A stretch of DNA of 64,000 nt from Boesenbergia rotunda. Its lineage: Eukaryota; Streptophyta; Magnoliopsida; Zingiberales; Zingiberaceae. Positions 10,934-22,424 of the stretch are shown here, in pieces. The DNA lies in assembly GCA_024364735.1 (NCBI GenBank), contig JAGFNQ010000289.1, positions 620,001-684,000 of the forward strand, written 5' to 3'. The notes below the pieces were generated by a model, which worked only from the letters and a program-made list of their open reading frames with translations, was not told the origin of the DNA and searched no databases. Both the position numbers and the translations under genes were made by a program. Position 1 is the first letter of the stretch. Each line of letters opens with the position of its first letter.

Positions 10934-13123
10934 TGTGACGACCCACCTTAACTTCTCTCCCTCTGCCTTAAGGCGGCCGCCACATTCACTTAGCCTTAAC
11001 TTTACCTTATTCTTAGCCTTAGGTTACAACTACTTGACTTCCCTTAACTTGCTCTGAATGAATTTTTTTTCCTTTAAAAAAAACTTTCATTTTATTTGCT
11101 TTGCAAGGGTTTGACCCCTAGACCCCTTAGTTATAAGAATGAAGCACTAACCAACAGCTCTATACCACATCTTTTCAATGGGACCAGTCGACTGCTATAT
11201 AGCTAGTCGACTGGTATCGGCCACAGAAACATTCTGTGCCCGGCACCAGTCGACTGACCTCATGGTAGTCACCTGGTGCATCGAACAGAAACTTTCTATT
11301 CGATAGGGCAGTCGACTGGTTCTGCACCAGTCGACTGGCACGCCTGCAACCTGCATTTACAGACCTGAAAACCATTTCCAAAGCTTCACAATTCATATAC
11401 TTTCAAGTATATAGATAAATAACTCCAAATCTATACTCTATACTAGTTTTATAAACATTTTAGCAACCCAAAACAACCTCATAAACTTGCAATTAGGATT
11501 TTTGCGGAAGTAAATAAGCTATCAAAATATATGAACTCTAGACTAGAGTTTGTACCCAACTTTGCCTCTATGCAAGGTTTAAACAAAGTCATTCATTCTA
11601 CCAATTCAAAACACCAAAACACATGTTCTACAAGACTTAACCCGACGATCTCTTCCACGGTTTCGCCGCCACTGAACATCAATGCAAGTCCCGCTCGCCT
11701 CCATAGCTTATGCTTTTTCTTTACCTTTGTATGCAATAGAAGGAAATGCAACTAATAAGCGATTTGCTTAGTAAGTAAATCCTAACTCACAAATCCATGC
11801 GATCAATGATAAACATGCTCTTTTCAAATAATGCTTGCTTCAAAACACATGCACTTTGAAATACTTACACATGGAAACTTTCATATACTTATCATGCTCA
11901 ATCATGCTTGAAAACATTTACTAGCACTAAAACATTGGCAAATCTAACATTCTCATAATTTCTTTTGAGACTTGCTACTTATGCATTTCCATACTTTAAA
12001 CCACTAACTTCCTTGCTCTTGCTTTTTAACATGCTTGTAACATAACAATGTCAACATACATAGCAAAACATATGCTTAAACTGAAAACACTTACATATAC
12101 TCGTATACTTCAAAATAATAATCAACTTTCTCAGGCCTTGACACTGTACCATGGTATCAATGTACCAATGATTGCATCCCTAATAGGTTTCGGGGTAGCT
12201 AGCCACCGCACCCTATTAGAGCTTCTTTCTTACTTTCTATGGGCCTCTTATTTGCCCGGTACATGTCACTTTACAAAAGTAAAATACTTTCTTACTCATA
12301 ATGCTTGTATTTATCAAGGTAACTTTCTTTTTCATAAATCTTGCACTATAAATCTTTACCTTTTCTTACTTGGAACTTTCATCGAGCACCTTGCGTGCCC
12401 TTAACCCCAAAACTCCTTTTTGGGACCTTTCAAGAACTTACTCTTGTCATACTTAGTTCACATACACAAAAACATACTCCAATTCGTATTCTATGATAAA
12501 ACATGTATTCTCTAGGAACTTAAAACACACAAATAAGAAAACCATAATCTTAAAGCATGCACTTATACCACAAACATGGTTCTACAACGAGAAATACATG
12601 GCGAAACTACTTCTATTACAGGTGAGTGATCTACTTACCCTTTTTCTTGAAGAAAACTCACTAAATATCTAGGAAACTCCTAGCGTAGCGCTCCTCTTCT
12701 CTTCCCTTGCTAGAAAACTTCACCCTTGGCCCTAGGGAAGAAGCCCTAGGTTTTCTATTTCAAGAGGAAGAAGAAGGAGGAGAAAACTCTCCTTTTCTTC
12801 CTTGTTTTTCGCAGCCTCCCAAACTGCTCGCGCGGCCTCCCCGAACCCTAAAAGGGGTCTTAACCCAACTTAAGTGGAAGTTGAGACATCTCATCATGAA
12901 AAGGACTTACTTACCTATAACATTATTTCGCTTCATCTTTTTCTGTGCTTGATACCCTTGCCCAGCTGGTTACCCAAACTCACTTAATGCTTTGCTTTTC
13001 CTTGTGGTCGCGAGATCAAACCCCGCCCGAACCCCTTTTTTTTTCTTTTTATTTTAATTCCGAAAAATGCTAGAAAAATTCTGAAAAATCCCTAATAATA
13101 CCAGAAAATTATTGGGTGTTACA
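10934..13123 (-). repeat. 5' LTR of the Tekay-like element
   Basis: It is the partner of 1752-3933, nearly identical, with the same TGTGACGACCC and GGGTGTTACA bounds. The palindrome cluster is at 11183-11340. One CAGAA hairpin has a broken arm here (ctattcg instead of ctgttcg). Confidence 0.95.
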
Positions 13124-13128
13124 CAAGA

Positions 13129-13423
13129 TCCTAGGTGTATTTCTCTCAGCATGTAATCTGCGTCTTCCTCCCCTAAACATTTGAGCAGCGCCCGAGAGAA
13201 GGCTCGCTTATATAAGGTATCTCCTACCAAGGTGAATCTGGTTGCCCGCCTCTTCAACAAACGAGCTTGTCCAGGATGGGAGCCCTCCAGTCGCCTTCCA
13301 CCTCCACCTCCGTCTCCCTCTCGACCTGAGCCACCAGCATAGCCTTAGGCAAAGTATGGGTGAAGGCCCAAGGAGTGATAGCACTGGCTAACTTGGTTAA
13401 CTCATCGGCCTTTAGGATGTCTT
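13129..13423 (-). pseudogene. Tat integrase N-terminal fragment
   Basis: On the minus strand, RATRFTLVGDTLYKRAFSRA, then LLKCLGEEDADYMLREIHLG, matches the region before the zinc-binding HHCC motif of Tat-group integrases. A second frame upstream (13423-13254) carries the RNase H-integrase linker. It ends at the Tekay insertion (13123), beyond which the integrase continues at 1746. On the other side it is cut by the solo LTR at 13424. Confidence 0.82.
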
Positions 13424-13554
13424 TGTAACATCCCAATTTTTCCCAGATATAATGTTATGAGACATTATTATGAAATGTCATGATGGGCTTGGCTTAATGG
13501 GCTTTGATGTGGATTACTGCAAAATATGATAAAAAGAAAGTGTAGAAAGGAGGA

Positions 13555-13612
13555 AGCAAGTATCGAACCTTGAACCTCCTAGTTACACTAACCATGTCTT
13601 AACCAATGCCCC
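13555..13612 (-). other. tRNA-like A/B-box module in U3, antisense to the LTR
   Basis: On the minus strand, GGCATTGGTTAAGACATG (13592-13609) resembles an A box and AAGGTTCGATACTTG (13557-13571) a B box. It is about 130-190 bp inside the U3 end and antisense to the LTR, as in the two other Tekay-type LTR families here. Confidence 0.5.
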
Positions 13613-14225
13613 AAGAGTGTTTCGTGTTGAGAGAATATGGAACGCCCTAGTTAAAGCTAGGGAAGTGAAGAGACATGTCCCTTCATGAGAATAGTATAAA
13701 TAAGAGAGGAAGAGGGGGGGGAAGAACTTTGATTCTTCTTCTTCTCCACTCTCCCCACCGAAAACCTAAGCCCTCTTCTCCCTTTTCATTTTTCGAAAAA
13801 TACACCCTAGGGTTCTAACCCTAGGAAATTGGAAGGAAGAAGACCCCATCCAAGGATCTTGCTCTCTACTAGGGCCAAGGGTTCTAGAGAAGTTCTAGTA
13901 AAGGGAACTCTCACCCCTCCTTCAACCAAGAGTACCCTAAGGATTTAGAGAAGGTGAATTTCAAGTGAAAGGATGTAAGTATCCCCTCACCTGCAGTGTA
14001 ATTGTTGTTGTATGATTCTTTCTTCTCCTTGTTTTCGAAAAAGGGAGTTTTCCCCTTGTGCAAGTTTCGGCCACCCCCAAGGGGGAGACCTTGGCTACTC
14101 TTTGATGCATGAGGAGACCCCTTGGGACTTAGGGTATATATATATATTGTTTCCCTTCATGTTGTGATGACAAAAACTAGGGTTGAACACCCTACAAGGT
14201 TTCAGCCAAGGATGAAAACTAGGGT

Positions 14226-14800
14226 TTAGGGTTGCATGATTATCCTATGATGTATCCATGCTTAGTAGTGTAGACAAGGTGTTTGTATAAATGTTTGTGT
14301 GAATGTTTGATTTCAAAAACCCTAATTCCCCCTACCCTACACTTTCGGCCAACCCTAGAAGAATTAGGGTTTAGGGTGCATGATTATCCTATGATGTATT
14401 CTATGCTAATATGTTGCATGATATGTATGTGAGGTGTTTGTGTAAATGTTTGTGTGAATGTTTGATTTCAAAAACCCTAATTCCCCCTACCCTACACCAT
14501 TCGGCCAACATGATTAGGTTAGGGTTTGTGAAGGTTAAACTACCCTATGAGATATGTTTATGTTTAGTAAGATAATATGTATATGCATGTGATGTTTAAA
14601 TGGAATGCTTGATTGGGAAACTTAATTTTCCCTAGCATGTAACTTTCGGCATGCATGAAACATTAGGGTTGTGAAGGTTGATTTCCCCATGATGTATGCT
14701 ATGCTTAGTATGATACATGATGTATATGTATGTGATGCTTGTATGGGATGTTGATGTCAAAAACCTAACCTACCCCTACCCTATGACTTTCGGCCAACCC
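14226..14800 (+). repeat. Tandem repeat of about 150 bp, with AAACCCTAA motifs
   Basis: Roughly four diverged copies repeat the blocks TGCATGATTATCCTATGATG, TGTTTGTGTGAATGTTTGAT, AAAAACCCTAATTCCCCCTA and CCTACACTTTCGGCCAA. The AAACCCTAA telo-box motif occurs in the first two copies and is degenerate in the later ones. Confidence 0.8.
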
Positions 14801-16203
14801 TAGGTTTAGGGTTAGGAAGAACTAAATTAACCCATGAAGCATGCTACCACTTCCTATGATATGAATATGATTTATGTGACCAATCTTGTCATATATAAAG
14901 TATGTTTAAGTGGTTGAAATATGATGTATGTATGAGCATGTCTTATAGCCCATGGGGCACCCTTATGAATTGCATGTGATGTGTATTATAAAATGCTTGA
15001 AAGGATACTCTACTAAGTATGGGATCAAGAGCACCCCTTATGTTATGTGGTGTGTCCCTATGGGATCATGAGCACCCTTGAAGAGTGGTGTGTCCCTTGA
15101 GAGTGGATTTGGAGTACTCCTTAGCATATATGTAAAAGCATGATAAGTATTTTACTTTGAAAGTTGTGTACCCGACTCGGAAGGGGGTCGTTAAACAAAT
15201 CCGGGGTACATGTTAACTGAAGGTCATGGCTCCGGTAGGACGGAAGGGTCCTGCTCTAATGGGTTAGTGGCTCGCTACCCCAATTCATTAGGGAACGCGC
15301 TTGATGTGGTACACAACTGGGCCCTATATGATGTTAAAGTATTTTTAAGTAGTACCTTTATGGAATTGTTTTGAAAACATTTATTATATGTGAAGGGTAT
15401 GCTTAAGATACTTTATACTGCTTGCTTAGAAATTTTGATGTTAGTATGATAAGATAAACTCATGCTTATGATTCATTATGTGTACATGTTGTATTCTTCC
15501 GTATGGATTTTGCGAGTAGGACAGAATCCTTACTAAGCATTTGTACTTACTAGTTTATGTGTTGTCTTATGCTGCAGATAAGGGTAAGGGATACTTAAAC
15601 TAAAGGAAGAGGCAGGAGGGCTGAAGATGTGTGGGGTGGTGGCTCGGGAAAGAAAGATTCTTATATATACTTTACTATGCTTATGATTGATGTTTCCTTG
15701 ATAATGGATGTTAGTGATTACACTTGGATTACTCTTATACTCGATTAGGTTTGATTATGTTGTGAGTTGAACTACTTGTGAACCTATCATGTTATAGGAT
15801 AACTCTTGATTAAGATATTTCACTTGATGTTCTAGACTTCCTTTAGACTCAATCTTATGAACCATTATTATGCATGGAAACCTATGACTATGCTTCTAAA
15901 TGATGTTCTAGGATGTGAATTCATGATGCCTTGCAATGGAATGTATAACCTCACTATCATGATTTATGTATTACTGAACTTGCTATGTACCTACCATGTT
16001 CTAATCATTAAAGCATGATATTTGATTGGCACGTACTGACTAGTATGCTTAGCACTTGTAAATATCACTTGATAGTTTTAAACAAGCATGCTCAGTACTT
16101 AGTCCTTGCACTTTTATTTTTTTTTATTTTATGTTAAAATTATATGATTGATTGTACGTAACCTCGCCCCGAGAGTAGATATAAGGGCGGGTGTTACAGT
16201 CTT

Positions 16204-16823
16204 CTCGAGGAATTTGGAGTATTTGTACTTCCTGAAACCCGACTTTCAATTGCTCATATGCATTCACATAAGTTTGTAATCGTTAATTGTTTATCTCAAA
16301 CTGTCCGGCTAGCTGCCGAGTCACAAGCTGAGAATCTGAGTGAAGCATGACCCGGGCAGCTCCCACGTGCTGAGCAGCTTATAACCCGGCTAAGAGAGCT
16401 TCATAATCTGCGTCATTATTGGTGGACCGATATTCCAGCTGCACGGCTAGGTGGAGGTGATCCCCCTTTGGGGAAATTAATAGAATTCCGATACCGCTTC
16501 TTGATCAAGCAGCAGAGTCGTCTACATAGACCTTCCATGTTTCCTCTTCTTCTTTAGTGTGCAGCTCACTAAGAAAGTCAGCCAACGCCTGAGCCTTAAT
16601 AGTAGCCCGGGGCAGGTACTGGATCATACTCGCTTAATTCCGTGGTCCATTTGATCATTCGGTCAGAGGCCTCCGGATTGACCAATACATTCCCAAGGGT
16701 GCTATTAGTCAACACCCGAATAGGATGACCTAAGAAATAAGGACGCAAATGCCGAGCTGTTAACACAACCACATAAGACAACTTCTCGAGTGTGTTATAC
16801 CTACACTCAGCTTCTTTTAGCAG
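16204..16823 (-). pseudogene. Tat RNase H fragment
   Basis: The open stretch at 16868-16596 contains RYLLKEAECRYNTLEKLSYV, then LTARHLRPYFLGHPIRVLTN and WTTELSEYD, the Tat-group RNase H region. Its first residues lie in the adjacent Athila LTR and are not part of the gene. The region towards 16204 reads as further RNase H/linker in broken frames. The upstream part of the same RNase H, with LPILAKPEEGEILYVYLSA, lies across the Athila insertion at about 32540-32414. Confidence 0.82.
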
Positions 16824-17046
16824 ATACCTGATATGGTAGCCCACAACGAGTGTAATGATGAGCCTCAAATTTGAATTTATAAATTGAAAACCCTTAGCTC
16901 ACAAATCTAAGTGTAGTATAGGGGCCTCAAGTCGTATTTGTCGGTGCAGGAAGCATCATATCGAACCTTGTTTTGATATTGGCAAAGGGTTCAAAGTTAA
17001 GTATTATTGGTGATCTAACAATGTTACTCAAGTGTGCAGGAAAAGT

Positions 17047-17364
17047 CCTAGCGAAGGGTTGCTAGGCACTTGGCGAAGGACTGCCAGGAAACAAAGTCCT
17101 AGCGAAGGGCTGCTAGGCACCTGGCGAAGGACTGCCAGGAAACAAAGTCCTAGCGAAAGGCTGCTAGGCACCTGGTGAAGGACTGCCAGGAAACAAAGCC
17201 CTAGCGGCTAGGCACCTGGCGAAGGAATGCCAGGATACAAAGCCCTAGCGAAGGACTGTTAGGCACCTGGTGAAGGAATGCCAAGATACGAAGACCTGGA
17301 GAAGGACAGCTGGGCACCTGGCGAAGGACTGCTGGGCAAAAGTCCAACCAGAGGAGCCGGTTGG
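17047..17364 (+). repeat. Hairpin array in SIRE-like U3, solo-LTR copy
   Basis: About thirteen consecutive units have the form stem (6), loop (usually 8, GAAGGA-type), stem (6). Arms alternate between CCTAGC/GCTAGG and CCTGGC/GCCAGG and end with CCAACC/GGTTGG (17344-17364). Several units have a single wobble change (for example GTTAGG or CCTGGT). One unit near 17203 has lost its loop and two near 17280-17310 have a mismatch. Confidence 0.93.
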
Positions 17365-17445
17365 CGACAAGTAAATTCTCCTTAGAGGAGTAGGTGAGGA
17401 CGCGTTCCCTGTCGAGGGAACAGTAGGTGTCGGTTCGACCTAGGG

Positions 17446-19912
17446 TGTTAGTGATATGAGAGAAGTGTCCTAAGGCAATCGTCTTATGATTGTAAAATAT
17501 TTATATTAATAAATGATAATTCACTATTTGAGTATACATGCTTGTGTATTTGATTGGGATCTTAAACTCATCTACTGAATGTCCGCAATACAACTCATAG
17601 CATAAGAGAATTTGTGATGAGATCACAACTAGTGATTATCTCTAAATGCGCAAATGTGAAGTATTGAAAATATCCCTAGTCGATGAATTGATAAAAACGG
17701 ACACTATCAATTCTGTTGAGACTAGCATGGGTTATTCTCTAATCAGCTGATTCTCACTGGCTGGTGACATTGGGATGTCCGGAGATAAACATGGATGCTA
17801 GTTAAGGGAACTAGTTCATTGGAGTGACTAGCTGTAAGACTTCATATGGGAATCTACATGTAGATATGTCAATGAAGATCTTACTGCGGCTTAAGTGCGA
17901 TGTTCCTTTGACTTGCGGTGTTCAAGTCATCTTGGTCATAGAGACTTATACTTTGACATCTTAAGCAAGCATCTCCAAGGAGGTGTGGACCCAGGATGAT
18001 CGGGTATAAGCCGAAGTGCCCGAAGATGTTTGAACAGCCTACAAAGGATTCACCACTCCTTGCGAGGAGATGTATACCCAGGCCTATCGTCGGATTGTTA
18101 CTCAAAGCCTCTGGCCAGAGCATATCATGTTTAGAGTGAGAGTCTCTAAAATACATGAGAGTAATTAGAAATCCAAAGGACGAGTAAGACATTACTTGGG
18201 CTAGGTGTGACGTAGTCAGCCTAGTGGGGACTGACACCATTGACCGTGTCCTGAATCAAGTGGGTATAAGGTGGTGAAGGGAATGGGGTACGATTCATTA
18301 GAGTCGCTGAAGGGTTTCAGAATAATTTCTTCTGAGGTCAAACCGTTGATCTTTCGATTAATTGGGGATCATTATGTACTACTAGGTGCCACTCATGATC
18401 GTTCTATAATTAGTTGATTATAGACGACCAACATAAATCGAAAGCCTATTTAGTCACACGCACTACGAGTAATCCGAGGGATTTAAAACGAGTTGAAAAT
18501 TGGATTTTTCGATCAAGAGAAATAAGTCGAATCTGAGTTAGTCAGAGGCGCAATGGAAGCTAAAAATGGCTAAATCTTTTGAAGGCTTTTTGGGCGAATT
18601 AAATGAGTTTAATTCGCGATCGGTTCGGGTCGGTTTTGGCCGGCCAAAGAGGGTGTTAACCCTCCTTGGGTGGCCGGCCATTAAAGGGAGAAAAACCAAT
18701 TTAATTGGTTTAATTAATAAGATAAATCCAGCGCGATTTATTTTATAAATTATGGATAAATAAATTTGTATAAAGAAATTTATATAAATAAAATTTATAG
18801 AAGTTTATTCTTTTATGGAAGATTAAAATAATCCATGAGTTGGTTCATTTTAATTTTATAAAATCAATTATGAATTGATTTATCCATAATAAAAAAGTTT
18901 ATAAATTTCTTATAAAATTTATTCCATAATTTAAAGAGAAGAAGAATTAGTTTTTATTATAAATTAGTTTATAATAAAGACTTGGTTTAAACGGAATTAA
19001 TTCATAAGAATTTATAGGATAAATTTCTTATGATAAATAATTAGTTTTATTATAAAGTTAGTTATAATAAAATTCATAAGAGAATTTATAGGATAAATCT
19101 CTTATGATAACTAATTTGTTTTATTATAAATTGTTTATAATAAGACTAGGCTTAAAAGGAATAAGCAATAAGAAAATTTATAAGATAAATTTCTTATAAC
19201 TATTTCCGTTAATTCGGTTTAGAGGGAGACTTAGCAAAGGAGTTGCTACTATATAAAGGAACCAAAGGCTAGCCCTTAATTCCAATTGAGTAATTAAGAG
19301 ATTAATTATTCTCTCCCTCTCTTCTCTTCTCTCCTCCTTCTCTTCTTCTTTCCTTAGGGCCGGCGCACCCTAGCTCTCTAGGGCCGGCGCACCCTAGTTC
19401 CTCTAGGGCCGGCGCCCAATCACAACACCAAGGAGGTGTTGCCGTGAGCCACTAGAAGAAGAAGAACCCGAACAAGAAGAAGAAGAAGCGGATAGCGACT
19501 CCTCTCCTCTCGGAATTCGATTCCGTTGCTTCTTGTTGGTTAGTTTCTAACTCTTCTCTTGATCTTTCAAGTTGTGCCTATAGAGAATCTAGTAGTTCTC
19601 GTTGGCACAAAACTCGTGACTTTGTGAAGTCATCCGAAGAGAACTCGGCGTGGACGCGAATAGAGGCGAAGCTTCCAAGGGACGCTACGGTTGGATCTCG
19701 TCCCTTACTTCGAGTTACGCGAGGTACTTGGTAAATTAGTTTACTTTTCGCAAACTTTTATTTTATGATTATGTCGATACACTATAAGGTTGCATGCTAG
19801 ATACGAAGTTAAAATAATTTAGGAAATTATTTTATGCAAACTCTTCCGCTGCACGTAAAAATTTTAAATTTTACGAACTCGTATCCTTGTCGACATGCAC
19901 CCGGTCCCAACA
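17446..19912 (+). mobile_element. Ty1/copia solo LTR nested in the SIRE-like solo LTR
   Basis: It begins TGTTAGTGATATGAGAGAAG and ends CCGGTCCCAACA; the target duplication taggg is at 17441-17445 and 19913-19917. It is the same family as the LTRs at 38686-41168 and 46470-48931, in the opposite orientation. The interrupted site is preserved in the related LTR near 36685 (GTTCGACCTAGGGCTCC). TATATAAAGG is at 19250-19259. Repeated CCTAGGGCCGGCGC-type blocks follow the TATA box at 19360-19420. This is the deepest level of nesting in the window. Confidence 0.95.
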
Positions 19913-20019
19913 TAGGGTTCCATTTTATTGACCCAAAGTCAGAACCAAGACAGCTAAGGCTGTAAAATCATAATATATTGTTGTTTTATTGTATTTGCAA
20001 CTAACCCTGGATGCAGGAC

Positions 20020-20375
20020 CAAAGGAACGAGTCTCTGCAGCTCAGAATGCCTCAAGGGAGAGAGGCAGCAGCTGAGTAGGGCGCCCCGGAGGTCCCGGGC
20101 GCGCCAAGGTCAAGGCAAAGCAGTAAACGAAGAAGCGGCTCAAAGGCTTATTGGTCCCAGGCGCCCCCAGCGTCCCGGGCGCCCTGTGTTCAAGCCAGCG
20201 AAGTGAACCGGCCGAGAAGCCAGTTGACCGAGTCAACCGGGCCGCCCCCAGCGTCCCGGGAACCCCCACAGTCAACTCTCAGCCCTATTCGAGTGGGATA
20301 AGGGCTGACCAAGACTTGTTCGGATCAACTGACATGTGGGGGGCGCCCCCAACGTTCAGGGCGTCCCAGGAGGCT
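20020..20375 (+). repeat. GC-rich palindromic block upstream of the SIRE-like TATA box
   Basis: Repeated GGGCGCCC / CCCGGGCGCC motifs are separated by GGTC-, AGCG- or GTCAA-containing spacers, ending at the TATA box (20375). It corresponds to 36850-37335 and 55612-55925. Confidence 0.85.
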
Positions 20376-21324
20376 ATAAATAGCCCCTCGACTCCAAGGC
20401 TTCAAACACAACAAAACTTCCCAACGCCAATACGCTCTTCTACTCAAGCGCTCTGCTCCAGAAACCTCCCATCTCGAGATTCCAGCGCCTACGACGACTC
20501 TCTGCTCAGAAGTACAATCCACACCGGGAGTCGGTAACGAAAAAAGCTTAATTTTTAATTTCCAGTTTACAACTGTAATATCTCTCTGTAAACTTTTGCG
20601 CGCATATAGAATTGCCCACAGTAAACGGTCAACAACTGTGGGCCTTGGAGTAGGAGCCGACCGCGACTCCGAACCAAGTAAAATCGCCTATGTTTGGTTT
20701 GTGTGTTTCTCTATTTTCCGCTGCTTATTCTCTTTACGAATCCGAAAACGTTTTACGATATTCACCCCCCCTCTATCGTTCTTCTCGATCCAACAGTATT
20801 TTTCCAATGACTAGTTAAGAATACTTAATTCAAACTTGAATTTGTCGTTTTCTATTTTGGGTTTTCAAGTAATATGGGGTTTTTTTGCGATAATGGATGA
20901 AATAACAGTTGGAAACCAATTGAACTCAGCTAAAGCAGAAACTAATTCTAAATTTCAGGAACTACACTTATCCTTTTTGAAAACTGAGCAATTCACTTCA
21001 AAACTACGAGATTAAAAATTCAAGACTTAATATTGAATGTAGGAAAGCATAAGATCTGTAGCTGAATTGCAGAAATGTGAAAACTATAACCAAGCAAGCG
21101 AAAGAAACTTAACTGAAGTGTAGTTGGATACAAACCGAAACAACTTAATGAAATAAGAATTCAGAAATGAAATGTTCCTAAATTGAACATCAAACCAGTC
21201 CCTTGCCAAGATTTCCTCTTGCCGCCACACAAAAGCCCAGCTAGAAACCCTCTAGCTCGACAAATCAGCAAAGAAACAACTCCCTGGATCAGTTTGCACT
21301 CGGCTTGGCGCGTATTGCTCTTCC

Positions 21325-21442
21325 TGATCAGTCTGGCCAACCGATCAGTAGTATCTCTGATCGGATTGGAGACCGATCAGGTGTGTTTCTGATCGGATTG
21401 GAGACCGATCAGGTGTGTTTGTGACCGATCACAGAGACCGAT
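21325..21442. repeat. CTGATCGG / CCGATCAG hairpins in the Athila 3' LTR
   Basis: Two perfect units 32 bp apart (21357-21380 and 21389-21412) have 8-bp arms CTGATCGG and CCGATCAG around the 8-nt loop ATTGGAGA. Flanking diverged units are at 21325-21350 and 21423-21446. The other LTR has the matching array at about 31317-31437 with some arms mutated. Confidence 0.93.
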
Positions 21443-22412
21443 CAGTATCTGAAATCATCCACGATATCTTTCTTCTTGATACGCTGAATGGAGATCTTTG
21501 CTCAGGAACACTCAGAAACCCTCGAAGAACCCCTCCGAGTGCTTTGATAGCTCCGGTCGATGTGGACGGCGATCAAAAAGGAAAGCAATTGATGGAAGCT
21601 GAACTCTTGGCCAAACCCTCACCTGAGCTCCTTTCAGCGACGAGATTGAGTGGCAAACTTTATAGGAAATCCATCTCTGTGATTTGAAATCTTGAAAACA
21701 AACGGATCTGATGTTGGCCACATGAAGAAACGGAGAAGAAAGCTGAGAAAATGATAGAACAGGGAAGAACTCGCGACACCCCAGCTCTATGAGGAATTCC
21801 TGATTTAATTAACTCCAATTAAAAATGAACGACTATGATCATCCTCGCTTCATCCAACAGTTAGATCATCTCAGATTTGAACCAAACTTTCCAGATCTCC
21901 ATCAATGGTCAGGATCTTCTTCTCCATAGCTTGGATCGATCAGATCTGCAGCGGATGGCTCGGATTGCCCTTCCTTTTGAATGGACGGCTTAGACTCCTC
22001 TCGAGCTTGATCCAACGGCTAGATGACTTCTAATTTGGACCAAAACTTCATATCTTGATCTGTGGGCTTGATTAACTCAATCTTGAGCTCGGATTGATCA
22101 GACGATGATAGATGGGTCAGATCTCCCCGTTTCTTGATTGGACGACCCAAATTTCATCTCTTGATCATATTGATTAAAGCCAAGTCTGACTCAAATTCTA
22201 TCCAATCTGATCTAGGTCCATTATCATTCAAAGCCTACAAAATTATATTCAAATTTTAATTCCAAAACATCTCAAATATAAAAAGATTTGCATTCCAAAG
22301 CTAAAATAGAAATAACTTATGGAACCTAGTGTAAATGCAAGATTAAGCATGTAAAAAGAGAACAAAACATGGATTTGAGAGCCTAAATTGATTATCAAAA
22401 TGGTAATTATTA

Positions 22413-22424
22413 ACTCCCCCACAC
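22413..22424 (-). promoter_or_regulatory. Polypurine tract of Athila
   Basis: The minus strand reads AAGTGTGGGGGAGT immediately before the 3' LTR. Confidence 0.8.

Larger units (their letters stand above)
1752..13123 (-). mobile_element. Tekay/Del-like Ty3/gypsy chromovirus, complete but defective
   Basis: LTRs of 2182 bp (1752-3933) and 2190 bp (10934-13123) flank gag, RT, RNase H, integrase and chromodomain remnants on the minus strand. The target duplication is caaga (1747-1751 and 13124-13128). The element reads TGTAACACCC...GGGTCGTCACA on its own strand, has an initiator-Met primer-binding site at 10919-10930 and a purine-rich tract beside the 3' LTR. It is inserted in the Tat integrase gene and is itself interrupted by a solo LTR at 5600-7926. 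The coding region has a one-base deletion near 8085 and loss of most of gag and protease, so it cannot be autonomous. Confidence 0.93.
13424..16198 (+). mobile_element. Gypsy (Tekay-type) solo LTR, third family
   Basis: The bounds are TGTAACATCCC and GGGTGTTACA, and the target duplication gtctt is at 13419-13423 and 16199-16203. There is no internal region. The plus orientation is inferred from TATAAATA at about 13691 followed by a pyrimidine-rich leader-like stretch. It contains a tRNA-like module at about 13555-13612 and a tandem repeat of about 150 bp (14226-14800). At 2775 bp it is the longest uninterrupted LTR here. It sits in the RNase H-integrase region of Tat. Confidence 0.9.
16939..20795 (+). 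mobile_element. SIRE-like copia solo LTR, itself interrupted
   Basis: The bounds are TGTCGGTGCAGG and ATCCAACA; the target duplication gtatt is at 16934-16938 and 20796-20800. The uninterrupted site is preserved in the partner Athila LTR at about 30790 (TTCAAGTCGTATTTTTCC). It is related to the LTRs at 36250-37760 and 55014-56345: same hairpin array, same GC-rich palindrome zone, then TATAAATA at 20375-20382. Excluding the nested insertion it is about 1.39 kb. Confidence 0.93.
16829..22412 (-). repeat. 3' LTR of Athila, interrupted by a nested solo LTR
   Basis: It matches 30683-32408 on both sides of the insertion at 16939-20795. Without the insertion it is about 1.72 kb. The internal-side terminus is ...AATTATTA rather than ...AATTATCA as in the other LTR, a C-to-T change in the terminal dinucleotide on the plus strand. 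Confidence 0.93.

Noticed and set aside
14226..14800. Interstitial telomere repeat
   Set aside because: AAACCCTAA occurs as isolated motifs, not as tandem TTTAGGG repeats.
17047..17364. CRISPR-like array
   Set aside because: Repeats are short, diverged and self-complementary, the intervening sequence is itself repeated, and the array lies inside a plant LTR.
20151..20537. 128-residue frame with proline-rich sequence
   Set aside because: It spans the GC-rich palindrome zone and TATA box of the SIRE-like solo LTR, and is explained by composition.
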